Source: Sulfurovum sp. (GTDB taxonomy: Bacteria; Campylobacterota; Campylobacteria; Campylobacterales; Sulfurovaceae). From it: a DNA stretch of 14,410 nt. Position numbers and translations under genes: made by a program. Below, piece after piece: positions 1 through 7,632 of the stretch (position 1 is its first letter; each line of letters starts with the position of its first letter). The stretch is from positions 1-14,410 of the forward strand of contig JAUXGC010000021.1 of the NCBI GenBank assembly GCA_030622375.1, written 5' to 3'. The notes below the pieces were generated by a model. It was given only the letters and a program-made list of their open reading frames with translations, had not been told where the DNA came from and did no database searches.

Positions 1-1
1 A

Positions 2-931
2 GTTGATAAAAAAGAGCTTCTATCTATCTTGACAACTAAAGGATTGAGTCCCGATAACAATATGTACCAACAAAATTTTATGAAAATTTTTGATGAAGCA
101 TTTACTACTATTAATGATATTGTTATTTATGCAAAAAGAGCATTTACATTGGATGAAATCAATAAAATATATATAGGTAGCGTGCAAGGCTCTATTGCGG
201 GATTACATGAATTTAGTCAAAACTATTTAGGTTTAGAGTCTAAAAATTTAAATTTTGATTACAACATAAAGATTAGTGAACGGTATATTGATCAGTTCCA
301 GTATTTAATGATGCTTAGCTCTTTGGATTACTTAGAAGATGAATCTTCCAATGTGAATTTTAAACTATTTCCTCGCCCACTATCTTTTCTGAAGCGGGGA
401 AGTGGACAACTTATTGCAGCAATAGCTACGGCTCTTGCGGTTGGCTTATTTTATCCGGTAGTACATATGCTGGACACTTCTAAAAATAATGCCCAGACAA
501 GTAAACTAACTGTGCAGAAAAATGCAACTGCTAAAGAGATGAATAGGTATAAACGCGTATTGGATGTTAAGAAAAAAGAGCTAGATGGACTAAGTAAAAC
601 TAGTATAAAACTATCAAATGTATATGAAGGCAAAACAAAAACACTCATTTCTATTCATAATAAAAAAGTAAACTATCGTCTTAAATCAACTCTATTTTAT
701 AGTTTTGCAAAAGATTTAGACAAGCATGATGTTCAAATGGATTTACTATACAGCAAGGGTAACAGAGTATGGATTTCTTTGATAGGAGCAGATAATCAGA
801 AGCTAACAGAATTTATTAGATATATTTCAAATACACACTCTAGCAAGATTAAAAAAATTGATATTGAACTAATTACTAAAGACCAAGTCAATAATTATTA
901 CAAAGGTCTATTAAAGGTTAATTTAAAATGA
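2..931 (+). CDS. PilM-PilN-like pilus assembly fusion protein (5' end outside window)
   Basis: The reading frame is open to the left edge, so the true start lies upstream; the TTG at 29 is only an internal codon. The visible first third resembles the end of a PilM/GspL-type actin-like domain (segment IYIGSVQGSIAGLHEF). Next comes a short FKLFPRPLSF stretch like the cytoplasmic N-terminus of PilN, one membrane segment (about nt 409-468), a Lys-rich probable coiled coil, and a C-terminal PilN-like periplasmic domain. In the family, PilM and PilN form the inner-membrane platform that links the motor ATPase to PilO/PilP and the secretin. Here both parts appear fused, as in GspL or MshI-type proteins. 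Its stop overlaps the next start (ATGA). The family call rests on architecture and position more than on strong motifs. Confidence 0.7.
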   Translation, partial: VDKKELLSILTTKGLSPDNNMYQQNFMKIFDEAFTTINDIVIYAKRAFTLDEINKIYIGSVQGSIAGLHEFSQNYLGLESKNLNFDYNIKISERYIDQFQYLMMLSSLDYLEDESSNVNFKLFPRPLSFLKRGSGQLIAAIATALAVGLFYPVVHMLDTSKNNAQTSKLTVQKNATAKEMNRYKRVLDVKKKELDGLSKTSIKLSNVYEGKTKTLISIHNKKVNYRLKSTLFYSFAKDLDKHDVQMDLLYSKGNRVWISLIGADNQKLTEFIRYISNTHSSKIKKIDIELITKDQVNNYYKGLLKVNLK

Positions 932-1581
932 AACTTATAAAAGATAAATTAGAGGTAATTGATATTTTTTTCTCCTCTAAAAAAAAGAGTGAAAAGTGGT
1001 TGATTATTTTAAGTATTGCAGGTATTATCTTTTATCTTTGTTATGCTTATCTTTCACCTTATACTGATAAAGTATACAAAAAAAGTGAAATATCTAAAAA
1101 GAGTGTGGAAAAAAGGATTGCAAACAATAATGCATATCTCAAGAGCATTACCAAGAAGGGAGACCTTGATTTTCATATAAAAGAATTTGATCACAAGATA
1201 GTTACAGAAAAGAATACCATAAGTGATTTAAATCAAAAAATAGAATTTGTGAATAAAAATTTAACACAGTTGCCAGACATGGTCTTTAAACAAAAAAATT
1301 GGTCTAAATTTTTAGACTATCTTGCAAATGAAGCAAAGATGCAAAATATAGATATGCACTCTATGAAGAATAGACAGATAGATAATGATGGTAGGTTTGG
1401 ACCAGTTTTAAAAGTTTCTATAAAGTGTGTAGGCGAATATAGAGATATTATAAAATTTATGAATGAGATTGAGCAAACTGATTTACTTACAGATATTGAC
1501 GGTACAAGGTTATTTTCCGATATGGGTATGTCAAACGTTGTAGCTGATATTAATATTTCTGTATGGGGGGTAAATAATTAA
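928..1581 (+). CDS. PilO/MshJ-like inner-membrane pilus assembly protein
   Basis: The product has 217 residues: a charged cytoplasmic N-terminus, one membrane helix at about residues 24-45, a Lys/Asn-rich coiled-coil stretch (about 50-110) and a compact C-terminal alpha/beta domain of the kind seen in PilO, GspM and MshJ. PilO-type proteins pair with PilN in the inner-membrane alignment complex of type IV pili. The start overlaps the previous stop by four bases (ATGA), so translation is probably coupled. The stop forms TAATG with a 28-codon pseudo-ORF that begins at 1581. Sequence identity within this family is always low; the call relies on length, topology and its place between the PilN-like and PilP-like genes. 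Confidence 0.7.
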   Translation: MKLIKDKLEVIDIFFSSKKKSEKWLIILSIAGIIFYLCYAYLSPYTDKVYKKSEISKKSVEKRIANNNAYLKSITKKGDLDFHIKEFDHKIVTEKNTISDLNQKIEFVNKNLTQLPDMVFKQKNWSKFLDYLANEAKMQNIDMHSMKNRQIDNDGRFGPVLKVSIKCVGEYRDIIKFMNEIEQTDLLTDIDGTRLFSDMGMSNVVADINISVWGVNN

Positions 1582-1667
1582 TGCAAAAAGTATTATTGAC
1601 AATTTCATCGTTAAGTATTAAAAATTATGATAAGATTACAGTTATTTATGAGATAAGGGAGGGTTAG
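1581..1667 (+). pseudogene. Degenerate partial copy of the 5' end of the PilP-like gene
   Basis: A 28-codon ORF starts at the TAATG junction of the PilO-like gene. Its first residues (MQKVLLTISSLSI) mimic the signal peptide of the next gene (MKKILLIVSLLSI). The DNA at 1575-1619 matches 1669-1713 at about 37 of 45 positions, with an offset of 94 bases. After the shared stretch it reads into unrelated residues and stops at TAG 1665-1667. The best reading is a fragmentary duplication of the gene start. A tiny translated leader that feeds ribosomes to the next gene is possible but unproven. Confidence 0.5.
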
Positions 1668-1674
1668 GTAATTA

Positions 1675-2076
1675 ATGAAAAAAATATTATTAATAGTTTC
1701 GTTGCTAAGTATTGCACTCTGTGCTGAGTTTTCTATGGAAGAGATAGAAAAGATGAGTAGCGAAATAGAGTCAAAAAGAGAAAAGTTAAAATCAAATGAT
1801 TTTGAGTCAATGGAAAATCCATTTGTTGAGCTAAAAACAGAGGCTGTGCGTGCACCTGTAAAGCCTAAACAAGTAGTGAATTTTGTACTTCATGCCGTTA
1901 TGAATGGCAAGGCACACATAAATGGAGATTGGAGAAGTGTCAATGATATTGTTTCAGGCTATACAGTGAAATATATTGATAAAGATGGAGTGGTGTTAGG
2001 AAAAAATAATATCATTAAAAAATTACATATCTATAAAAAAAGAGATAATTTCATAAACTTAAAAGAGGGAAAATAG
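1675..2076 (+). CDS. PilP/MshK-like periplasmic pilus assembly protein
   Basis: This is a 133-residue exported protein. Residues 1-17 form a signal peptide (MKKILLIVSLLSIALCA). The cysteine at 16 does not sit in a good lipobox because residue 15 is Leu, so ordinary signal peptidase cleavage near residue 17 is more likely than lipidation. A charged linker follows. Residues about 70-115 carry the pattern LHAVMNGKAHINGDWRSV...GYTVKYID, which matches the HR-like beta domain of PilP, GspC and MshK (an 'ING-W-VGD...GY-V' signature). Such proteins connect the PilN/PilO platform to the secretin. A GGGAGGG stretch at about 1657-1663 is the likely ribosome site. The gene ends one base before the secretin start, so the two are cotranscribed. 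Confidence 0.7.
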   Translation: MKKILLIVSLLSIALCAEFSMEEIEKMSSEIESKREKLKSNDFESMENPFVELKTEAVRAPVKPKQVVNFVLHAVMNGKAHINGDWRSVNDIVSGYTVKYIDKDGVVLGKNNIIKKLHIYKKRDNFINLKEGK

Positions 2077-2077
2077 T

Positions 2078-3682
2078 ATGAAAAAAATACAATATTTAGG
2101 GTTTAAGTCCATTATGGCACTTGTGGTAATATGGGGAACTACAGCAACACTGTGGGCAGAGGATTGCTCCAATAAACTTTTTAGTGCAACTATAGACAGC
2201 AAGTTAACCATCAGTGATGTTATTGAAAATCTTGCAGACACATGTGAATTGAGTATCGTTGTTAGAGATGAAGCTGCAAAAAAGAGAATGGGTAAAAACC
2301 TCTATTATGTAAAGCTGAACAACAGTACGCTTAAAGGTTTTTTAAATACAATTCTTACAGATAACGACCTTAATTACTCTCTAGAGGGGAATAAGCTTAA
2401 AATTTCATACTTGACTACAAAAACATTTCGCATACATTACCTCTCTGGACAAAGAATAGGAAAGAGTAATGCACATATAACCATAGCAAGCCTAGACGGC
2501 TCTGGTGCTGGAGGTGGAACCAGTGGAACCAGTGGAGCCAGTGGTTCAAGTGGTTCTTCGGGCAGTGCTTCAGGTGGCGATAAAACAGGAGTTTCCATAG
2601 AGAGCAATGATGAGTTTCAATTTTGGAAAACTATTGAACAAGAGATTCAGCGTATTTTGGTTGGTGCAGGTGACGGTAGCACGCACTATAGTAAAACAGG
2701 AAAAACTTGGACAGGACCAGAGGGTAAAGTTTGGGAGTATAACCCTTTAGCGCCTATTGTCAATCCTGAAGCGGGTATGGTTACAGTAACTGGTACAGCC
2801 AGACAGATAAGTAGAGTAGCAAGATATATCCATACTCTAACAAGTCAGATTCAAAAACAAGTGATGATTGATGTGCGTATCATGTCCGTAGTATTTAAAG
2901 ACAATAAAACAACAGGAGTAGATTGGTCTCAGCTCTATGGTTTGCAAAATCATGTAATTAATACAAGCATGAATTTACAGCAAGATATAGAGATGTTTCT
3001 GTTTAGTGATGGCGATGGCATAACAGACAATAAGCTTGGCCCAACAACAGGAGGTGCATCTTTAACTGTTGCAGGGATGGCAGATGTTAAAGAGGTGGTA
3101 AAATTTTTAGGCACACAGGGAGATGTGAAAAGTATCTCTAGCCCAAGAGTTATGACGCTAAACAACCAGCCTGCACTCATAAGTGTAGGAAAGGAAATAT
3201 TTTATAAGTTAAAATCAGTCACTATGTCAGGGGGCCTCACCCCAGTAGCAAGTGAGGAGGAGACAATAGAATCTGTATTTGCAGGGATTTTACTCGATAT
3301 TACACCACAGATAGGTTCTGATGGGATGATTACGCTAAAAATCAACCCATCTATAACAGAACTTGTAAATTCAACGCAAGAGTATGGAGATGGTGAAAGA
3401 ACATCTCCACCAGATTTAATTAGAAGACAAATTGCTTCTGTAATTAAAGTAAGAGATGGAGAGCATGCTGTTCTTGGTGGACTTATTGTTTCCAAAACTG
3501 GTATGGAGATAAGCAAGGTTCCTCTTTTGGGTGACTTGCCACTGCTAGAGTATGCTTTCAAACACGAAAGGAAAATCGAAGAAGTTGAAGAGTTGGTTTT
3601 GATTGTAACTCCACATATTGTTAAAAATTCTAAATCAGTCACTTTGAAAGACTTAGGATATAGTAAGCTTAATGATAGATAA
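2078..3682 (+). CDS. mshL: MshL-type pilus secretin (outer-membrane channel)
   Basis: The product has 534 residues and forms the outer-membrane ring through which the pilus passes. In order: a signal peptide (about 1-27, ending LWAE), an STN/N0-like domain (about 30-110), an MshL-like stretch around FRIHYLSGQRIGKS, a Gly/Ser linker (141-167), a further N domain, and the conserved secretin C-domain from about residue 260. Diagnostic C-domain segments are VMIDVRIMSVVFKDN, SISSPRVMTLNNQPA, VLGGLIVSKTG, VPLLGDLPLLEYAF and ELVLIVTPHIV. The start one base after the upstream stop has a GAGGG ribosome site about 10 bases ahead. The linker is encoded by a decaying 9-base tandem repeat. PilQ or GspD are alternative labels; gene order and the N-terminal motif favour MshL. 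Confidence 0.9.
   Translation: MKKIQYLGFKSIMALVVIWGTTATLWAEDCSNKLFSATIDSKLTISDVIENLADTCELSIVVRDEAAKKRMGKNLYYVKLNNSTLKGFLNTILTDNDLNYSLEGNKLKISYLTTKTFRIHYLSGQRIGKSNAHITIASLDGSGAGGGTSGTSGASGSSGSSGSASGGDKTGVSIESNDEFQFWKTIEQEIQRILVGAGDGSTHYSKTGKTWTGPEGKVWEYNPLAPIVNPEAGMVTVTGTARQISRVARYIHTLTSQIQKQVMIDVRIMSVVFKDNKTTGVDWSQLYGLQNHVINTSMNLQQDIEMFLFSDGDGITDNKLGPTTGGASLTVAGMADVKEVVKFLGTQGDVKSISSPRVMTLNNQPALISVGKEIFYKLKSVTMSGGLTPVASEEETIESVFAGILLDITPQIGSDGMITLKINPSITELVNSTQEYGDGERTSPPDLIRRQIASVIKVRDGEHAVLGGLIVSKTGMEISKVPLLGDLPLLEYAFKHERKIEEVEELVLIVTPHIVKNSKSVTLKDLGYSKLNDR
2514..2558 (+). repeat. Five tandem 9-base units inside the secretin gene
   Basis: Units GTGGAACCA, GTGGAACCA, GTGGAGCCA, GTGGTTCAA and GTGGTTCTT follow each other without gaps. 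Similarity decays towards the 3' end. They encode the repeating Ser/Thr-Gly-x linker. Because the unit is nine bases, gain or loss of a copy keeps the reading frame. Confidence 0.8.
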
Positions 3683-3801
3683 CTATAGGACAACGGGAGT
3701 ATGACATTAAATAATGGCTTACTCTTTTAAGTTTTTGTGATATATGCTTTGCCAAGCATAAATCAGTTCATGATCAGGAGTTGGAAGAAGGAGCTATTAA
3801 A
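3683..3801 (+). other. Gap in the pilus operon with a 9-codon ORF and a small hairpin
   Basis: This 119-base space separates the secretin and ATPase genes, in an operon whose other joints overlap, nearly touch or hold only the partial gene copy at 1581. It holds a 9-codon ORF (3701-3730) preceded by CGGGAG, a good ribosome-site match. It also holds a perfect 7-base inverted repeat, TATGCTT/AAGCATA, with a TGCC loop at 3743-3760. No T-run follows the stem, so a simple terminator is unlikely; an mRNA processing or stability element is possible. In Vibrio MSHA operons mshM and mshN sit at this point, so the gap may be the scar of their loss. Confidence 0.45.
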
Positions 3802-5538
3802 ATGGTAAAACTTATTGAAATGATGCTTCAAGAGAGCATTTTAACTAAAGATGCTATTTCTACTTTAGTAAAAAGCAGACCCCCTAAAAAAATTTCATTT
3901 GCCAATCTTATCGCTGAAAATATGATTGATTTACATACTGTAGAACTTTTTTTGGTTAAAAAGATAAGAGAAGGCATTATTACTCTGTCAAATTTAAAAA
4001 AAATAGATGGTATTGATATTGTTCCTATTATTAAAGAAGTTGCAAAAGTACTTCGTGTTGAATATGTTGATTTAGATGAAATAGAGATAGATATGAAACT
4101 TTTTTCACGGTTGTCATTTAAGCAACTTGTGAAGTATAATGTTATTCCAATTGAAGAGAACGAACTGAACGTGCTTGTTGTTTTTAATGATCCTCTTGAT
4201 ATGGTAGCACAAGATGCCATACAGAGACTCTTCCCAAAAAAACCTATAAGTATAGCAATTTCTCAACCAAAACAGTTAGATCAAGTCCTATATCGTCTAG
4301 AAACTCATGAAAGTATTGAAGGGTTTATATCAGATATACGTAAAGATTTAGCTCAAAAAGGAAATATAGATGACGATGATGAATCTTCAGCTGTCTTAAA
4401 ACTTATAGATGCTGTGTTGAAGTCGGCTATTAAAGTGGGTGCAAGCGATATACATATAGAAGCAACAAAAAAAAGTTGTGTTATACGTGAACGAGTAGAT
4501 GGCATACTACGCCAAAGTTTTACTTTTAATAAAGATATTTTTAGTCCACTAGCGTCACGGATGAAGTTACTTGCAAATTTGGATATTGCTGAGAAAAGAA
4601 AACCACAAGATGGTAGATTCTCCTCTACAGTAGCCCAAAAAGATTTTGACTTTAGGGTTTCAACTCTTCCTACTATTTATGGAGAATCAATTGTTATGAG
4701 AATTCTAGACAAGTCTAAAACAATGATTAAGTTAGAAGATGCAGGTATGAGTAAAATCTCTTATGACAAATTTTCTAAAGCTATTAAAGTGCCCTACGGG
4801 ATAGTGCTTGTTACTGGACCTACTGGATCGGGTAAAACAACTACACTCTATGGTGCTCTTAATGCCATAAAAGATGTTAAAGATAAGATTATCACCGTTG
4901 AGGACCCTGTAGAGTATCAAATGTCTGGACTTCAGCAGGTACAGGTGCGACCACATGTTGGATTGGATTTTGCAACTGCATTAAGGTCTATACTAAGGCA
5001 AGATCCAGATAAAATTATGATTGGAGAGATTAGAGATCAAGAGACATTGAGGATTGCTATCCAAGCAGCACTGACAGGACACTTGGTCATATCTACTCTG
5101 CATACCAATAGCGCAATATCTTCAATAGATAGAATTTTGGATATGGGGATAGAAGAGTACCTTATCAGTGGTTCACTTGTTGCTGTTCAGGCACAGAGGC
5201 TAGTAAGAAAGATATGTACACACTGCAAGCATAAAACCACTGTTCCATACACTCTTTTAGAAAGTATAAAAGAGTACCTCCCGGATAATCCTATATTTTA
5301 TAAAGGCGAAGGGTGTAAGGAGTGTGGCCATAGCGGGTATGTGGGACGAGAGATGGTTTCTGAAGTTTTAATCATAAGTGAAAATATTTCTCATATGATA
5401 GCAAGAGGCATATCTACTAAAGAGATAGGGGAACAAGCTATCAAAGAAGGGTTTGTAAGTATGTTTGAAGACGGTATTAAGAAGGTTTTAGAAGGCATAA
5501 CAACCATTGAAGAAATTTATAGAGTGGCAAGATTGTAA
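3802..5538 (+). CDS. mshE: MshE/GspE-family pilus assembly ATPase
   Basis: The product has 578 residues and is the cytoplasmic hexameric motor that drives pilus extension. An MshEN/GspE N-terminal region comes first (about 1-170), then an N2 domain (segment SDIHIEATKKSCVIRERVDG). The ATPase core shows Walker A GPTGSGKT (339-346), an Asp box (VEDPVEYQM), Walker B IMIGEIRD (405-412) and a His box (TGHLVISTLHTN). Two CxxC pairs (C472/C475 and C505/C508) form the zinc site typical of extension ATPases. I chose ATG 3802 over the TTG at 3781 because AAGGAG (3788-3793) lies eight bases before it. The stop overlaps the next start as TAATG. Retraction ATPases (PilT) lack the N-terminal region, so this is an extension motor. 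Confidence 0.9.
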   Translation: MVKLIEMMLQESILTKDAISTLVKSRPPKKISFANLIAENMIDLHTVELFLVKKIREGIITLSNLKKIDGIDIVPIIKEVAKVLRVEYVDLDEIEIDMKLFSRLSFKQLVKYNVIPIEENELNVLVVFNDPLDMVAQDAIQRLFPKKPISIAISQPKQLDQVLYRLETHESIEGFISDIRKDLAQKGNIDDDDESSAVLKLIDAVLKSAIKVGASDIHIEATKKSCVIRERVDGILRQSFTFNKDIFSPLASRMKLLANLDIAEKRKPQDGRFSSTVAQKDFDFRVSTLPTIYGESIVMRILDKSKTMIKLEDAGMSKISYDKFSKAIKVPYGIVLVTGPTGSGKTTTLYGALNAIKDVKDKIITVEDPVEYQMSGLQQVQVRPHVGLDFATALRSILRQDPDKIMIGEIRDQETLRIAIQAALTGHLVISTLHTNSAISSIDRILDMGIEEYLISGSLVAVQAQRLVRKICTHCKHKTTVPYTLLESIKEYLPDNPIFYKGEGCKECGHSGYVGREMVSEVLIISENISHMIARGISTKEIGEQAIKEGFVSMFEDGIKKVLEGITTIEEIYRVARL

Positions 5539-6785
5539 TGAAGTATTTTAATACCACTATTATAGAGAAGGGCAGAAGGCGTCTAGAGCCAATTATGGCA
5601 GAAAATAAAATGGAAGCAGTAAAATTAGCTAAAATTAAATTTCCATTTACAATGGTGGTAAAAGCTGTAGAGATATCTGCGCCTGTAGAAAATAGGGTGG
5701 CTGATACATGGAAAAATTTTAGGATAAAATTTAGGTCTAAAATACCCATTAATGATAAGATATCAACCATTAGACAAATAGCAGTAATGTCAGATGCTGG
5801 TATTGCCATTAATACTACTCTTGAAGATGTGTCAGACAATATAAACAATGAAGAGCTTAAAGAGATTTATGGTGCTATGAATGCCGATATTAATGCAGGC
5901 AAAAGTCTATCAGACGCGATGAAGCCTTATGCAGAAGAGTTTGGTCATGTGGCATTGGCAATGACAACGCTGGGAGAGAGAACAGGTAATGTCTCTGGGG
6001 CTTATCATAAACTTGCGGATATGATGGAGAACCTTAGAGATAATACAGCTAAATTTAAAAAAGCAGTCCGTTCTCCTCTGATCACATTGGTTGCTATGGC
6101 AATTGCCTTTACCATACTAATTATGGTGGTTGTGCCTAAGTTTAAAGATATTTTTTCCAAATTCAAAACAGAACTACCACTTCCTACTAAGATACTTCTT
6201 GATTTGGAATGGGCATTTAGTAATTTTGGTATTTTCATTATTATTATTATATTTGCTATGATTTATGCAGCAAAACATTTTTATAGAACAGATAAAGAGT
6301 TTAGATATAAAGTAGATAATATACTTATTCATCCTAGATTTTATCTTATCAATAAAGCTATTTTTCTCTCTACAATGCATAAGTATAATTTAGTTTTTAG
6401 CGAGTTGGTACAAGCAGGTATTCCTATATCAGAAGCACTAGAAACAGCAGTAGATATGGTAGACAACTTAGCGATTAAAGAAAAGTTGTTGACAGTTAAT
6501 GCAAATATTGGGCGAGGTATGAGTCTTACTGAAGCCTTTACTCTTACAGGACTATATGAAAATATGCTTTTGCAAATGATTAAAGCAGGAGAGGCAAGTG
6601 GACAGCTTGATACAATGATGAGTAAAGTAACACAGTATTATGATAGAGAATTCCAAGACTTCATTGATAATCTTTCGGTTTATATTGAACCTATTATGAT
6701 GTTTTTTATTGCGGCACTTGTTCTTCTAATGGCACTTGGGATATTTATGCCAATGTGGGACATGGGAAGAGCCGCCAAAGGTTAA
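5538..6785 (+). CDS. GspF/PilC/MshG-type inner-membrane platform protein
   Basis: The product has 415 residues with two repeated T2SSF domains. Each has a cytoplasmic helical bundle followed by membrane helices. Family segments visible are LGERTGNVSGAYHKLADMME (first domain) and the matching IKAGEASGQLDTMMSKVTQYY (second domain). Membrane segments are SPLITLVAMAIAFTILIMVV, GIFIIIIIFAMIYAA and, at the C-terminus, IEPIMMFFIAALVLLMALGI. This protein sits in the inner membrane, contacts the ATPase and helps build the pilus fibre. It starts within the stop codon of the ATPase gene (TAATG) and is the last plus-strand gene before a hairpin, so the operon probably ends here. MshG is the matching MSHA name. 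Confidence 0.88.
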   Translation: MKYFNTTIIEKGRRRLEPIMAENKMEAVKLAKIKFPFTMVVKAVEISAPVENRVADTWKNFRIKFRSKIPINDKISTIRQIAVMSDAGIAINTTLEDVSDNINNEELKEIYGAMNADINAGKSLSDAMKPYAEEFGHVALAMTTLGERTGNVSGAYHKLADMMENLRDNTAKFKKAVRSPLITLVAMAIAFTILIMVVVPKFKDIFSKFKTELPLPTKILLDLEWAFSNFGIFIIIIIFAMIYAAKHFYRTDKEFRYKVDNILIHPRFYLINKAIFLSTMHKYNLVFSELVQAGIPISEALETAVDMVDNLAIKEKLLTVNANIGRGMSLTEAFTLTGLYENMLLQMIKAGEASGQLDTMMSKVTQYYDREFQDFIDNLSVYIEPIMMFFIAALVLLMALGIFMPMWDMGRAAKG

Positions 6786-6793
6786 GTTTCTAT

Positions 6794-6828
6794 GATACTA
6801 AAAATTATAATACATAGTTTTTAGTATC
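6794..6828. terminator. Bidirectional terminator between convergent genes
   Basis: A perfect 11-base inverted repeat, GATACTAAAAA/TTTTTAGTATC, has a 13-base loop. It lies between the stop of the pilus platform gene and the stop of kdsB. The A-run and T-run at the inner ends make it AT-rich on both strands, and the stem has only two G-C pairs besides one more at its base. Its position suggests it ends transcripts from both sides. Efficiency cannot be judged by eye. Confidence 0.55.
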
Positions 6829-6834
6829 TGTTGT

Positions 6835-7554
6835 TTAGAGTTGATGATGCCTAATGGCTTTTTCTAAATCTTCAGGTGTATCTATGCCAAAACTCTCCGT
6901 TTTTACCTCTACCATAGCTACCTCATACCCATGATATAGTGCCCTAAGCTGTTCAAGCTTCTCTATGTCTTCAAATGGGGACAAAGAGAGTGAGCAAAAC
7001 TCTTTTAAAGACTTGAAGGTAAAACCATAGACACCTAAATGACCTTTGTAATGATTAAAATGATGGTCTCTTGGATATGGTATCTTTGCTCTGGAAAAAT
7101 ATAGCGCAATATCATCAATATCTGTTACAACTTTAACAATATTTGGGTCATCTGCTTCAGGATTGGAGATGTATTTGTAACAGGAATTCATTAAAATGCG
7201 CTCATCTTTTCTGTTTTTTTTCGTAAGTTCATAAATGGCTCGTACAACATCTGTTTCTATAAAAGGTTCATCTCCTTGTATATTAATAATGATTTCATCT
7301 TGAGTAAGATTTAATTTTTCTGCTGCTTCATATATTCGGTCTGTTCCACTTTGATGTTTGCTGGATGTGAGCAGAGCTTTAATATTGTACTCTTTTGCAA
7401 TATCAACGACCTCTTGAGAGTCTGTCGCAATCACTACACTGTCTATATCGCTAACAGTCATTGCTGTCCTGATTACCATAGGCACACCACCAATATCTGC
7501 TAAAACTTTATTTGGAAAACGACTTGAACCTATACGCGCAGGAATAATAATCAT
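6835..7554 (-). CDS. kdsB: 3-deoxy-manno-octulosonate cytidylyltransferase (CMP-Kdo synthetase)
   Basis: This cytosolic enzyme joins CTP and Kdo to give CMP-Kdo and pyrophosphate, the activated sugar for the lipopolysaccharide inner core. The 239 residues are near the usual length (about 240-250). The N-terminal nucleotide-binding motif is IIIPARIGSSRFPNKVLADI. Further family motifs are VIATDS, SGTDRIYEA, IINIQGDEPFI and the late HLGVYGF segment. The first Met is supported by AGAAAGG seven bases upstream. The gene is divergent from hemH with 78 bases between the two starts and converges on the pilus operon. No other Kdo gene is in view. Confidence 0.95.
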   Translation of the reverse strand: MIIIPARIGSSRFPNKVLADIGGVPMVIRTAMTVSDIDSVVIATDSQEVVDIAKEYNIKALLTSSKHQSGTDRIYEAAEKLNLTQDEIIINIQGDEPFIETDVVRAIYELTKKNRKDERILMNSCYKYISNPEADDPNIVKVVTDIDDIALYFSRAKIPYPRDHHFNHYKGHLGVYGFTFKSLKEFCSLSLSPFEDIEKLEQLRALYHGYEVAMVEVKTESFGIDTPEDLEKAIRHHQL

Positions 7555-7602
7555 GAATTAACCTTTCTATATAATAACTATGTATGAATTTTACACTCTA
7601 TA

Positions 7603-7611
7603 TGCTAAAAT
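7603..7611 (+). promoter_or_regulatory. Candidate extended -10 promoter for hemH
   Basis: TGCTAAAAT is an extended -10 element (TGn plus TAAAAT) and lies 21 bases before the hemH start codon. No good -35 hexamer is seen 17 bases upstream. Weak -35 boxes are common in Campylobacterota promoters. Confidence 0.45.
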
Positions 7612-7632
7612 AGCAAGCTAACAAGGATAACA

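Noticed and set aside
3202..3693. 163-codon minus-strand ORF across the end of the secretin gene
   Set aside because: It mirrors the conserved secretin C-domain and has no features of its own.
3781..3801. TTG start for the pilus ATPase
   Set aside because: AAGGAG lies inside this extension and is ideally placed for ATG 3802.
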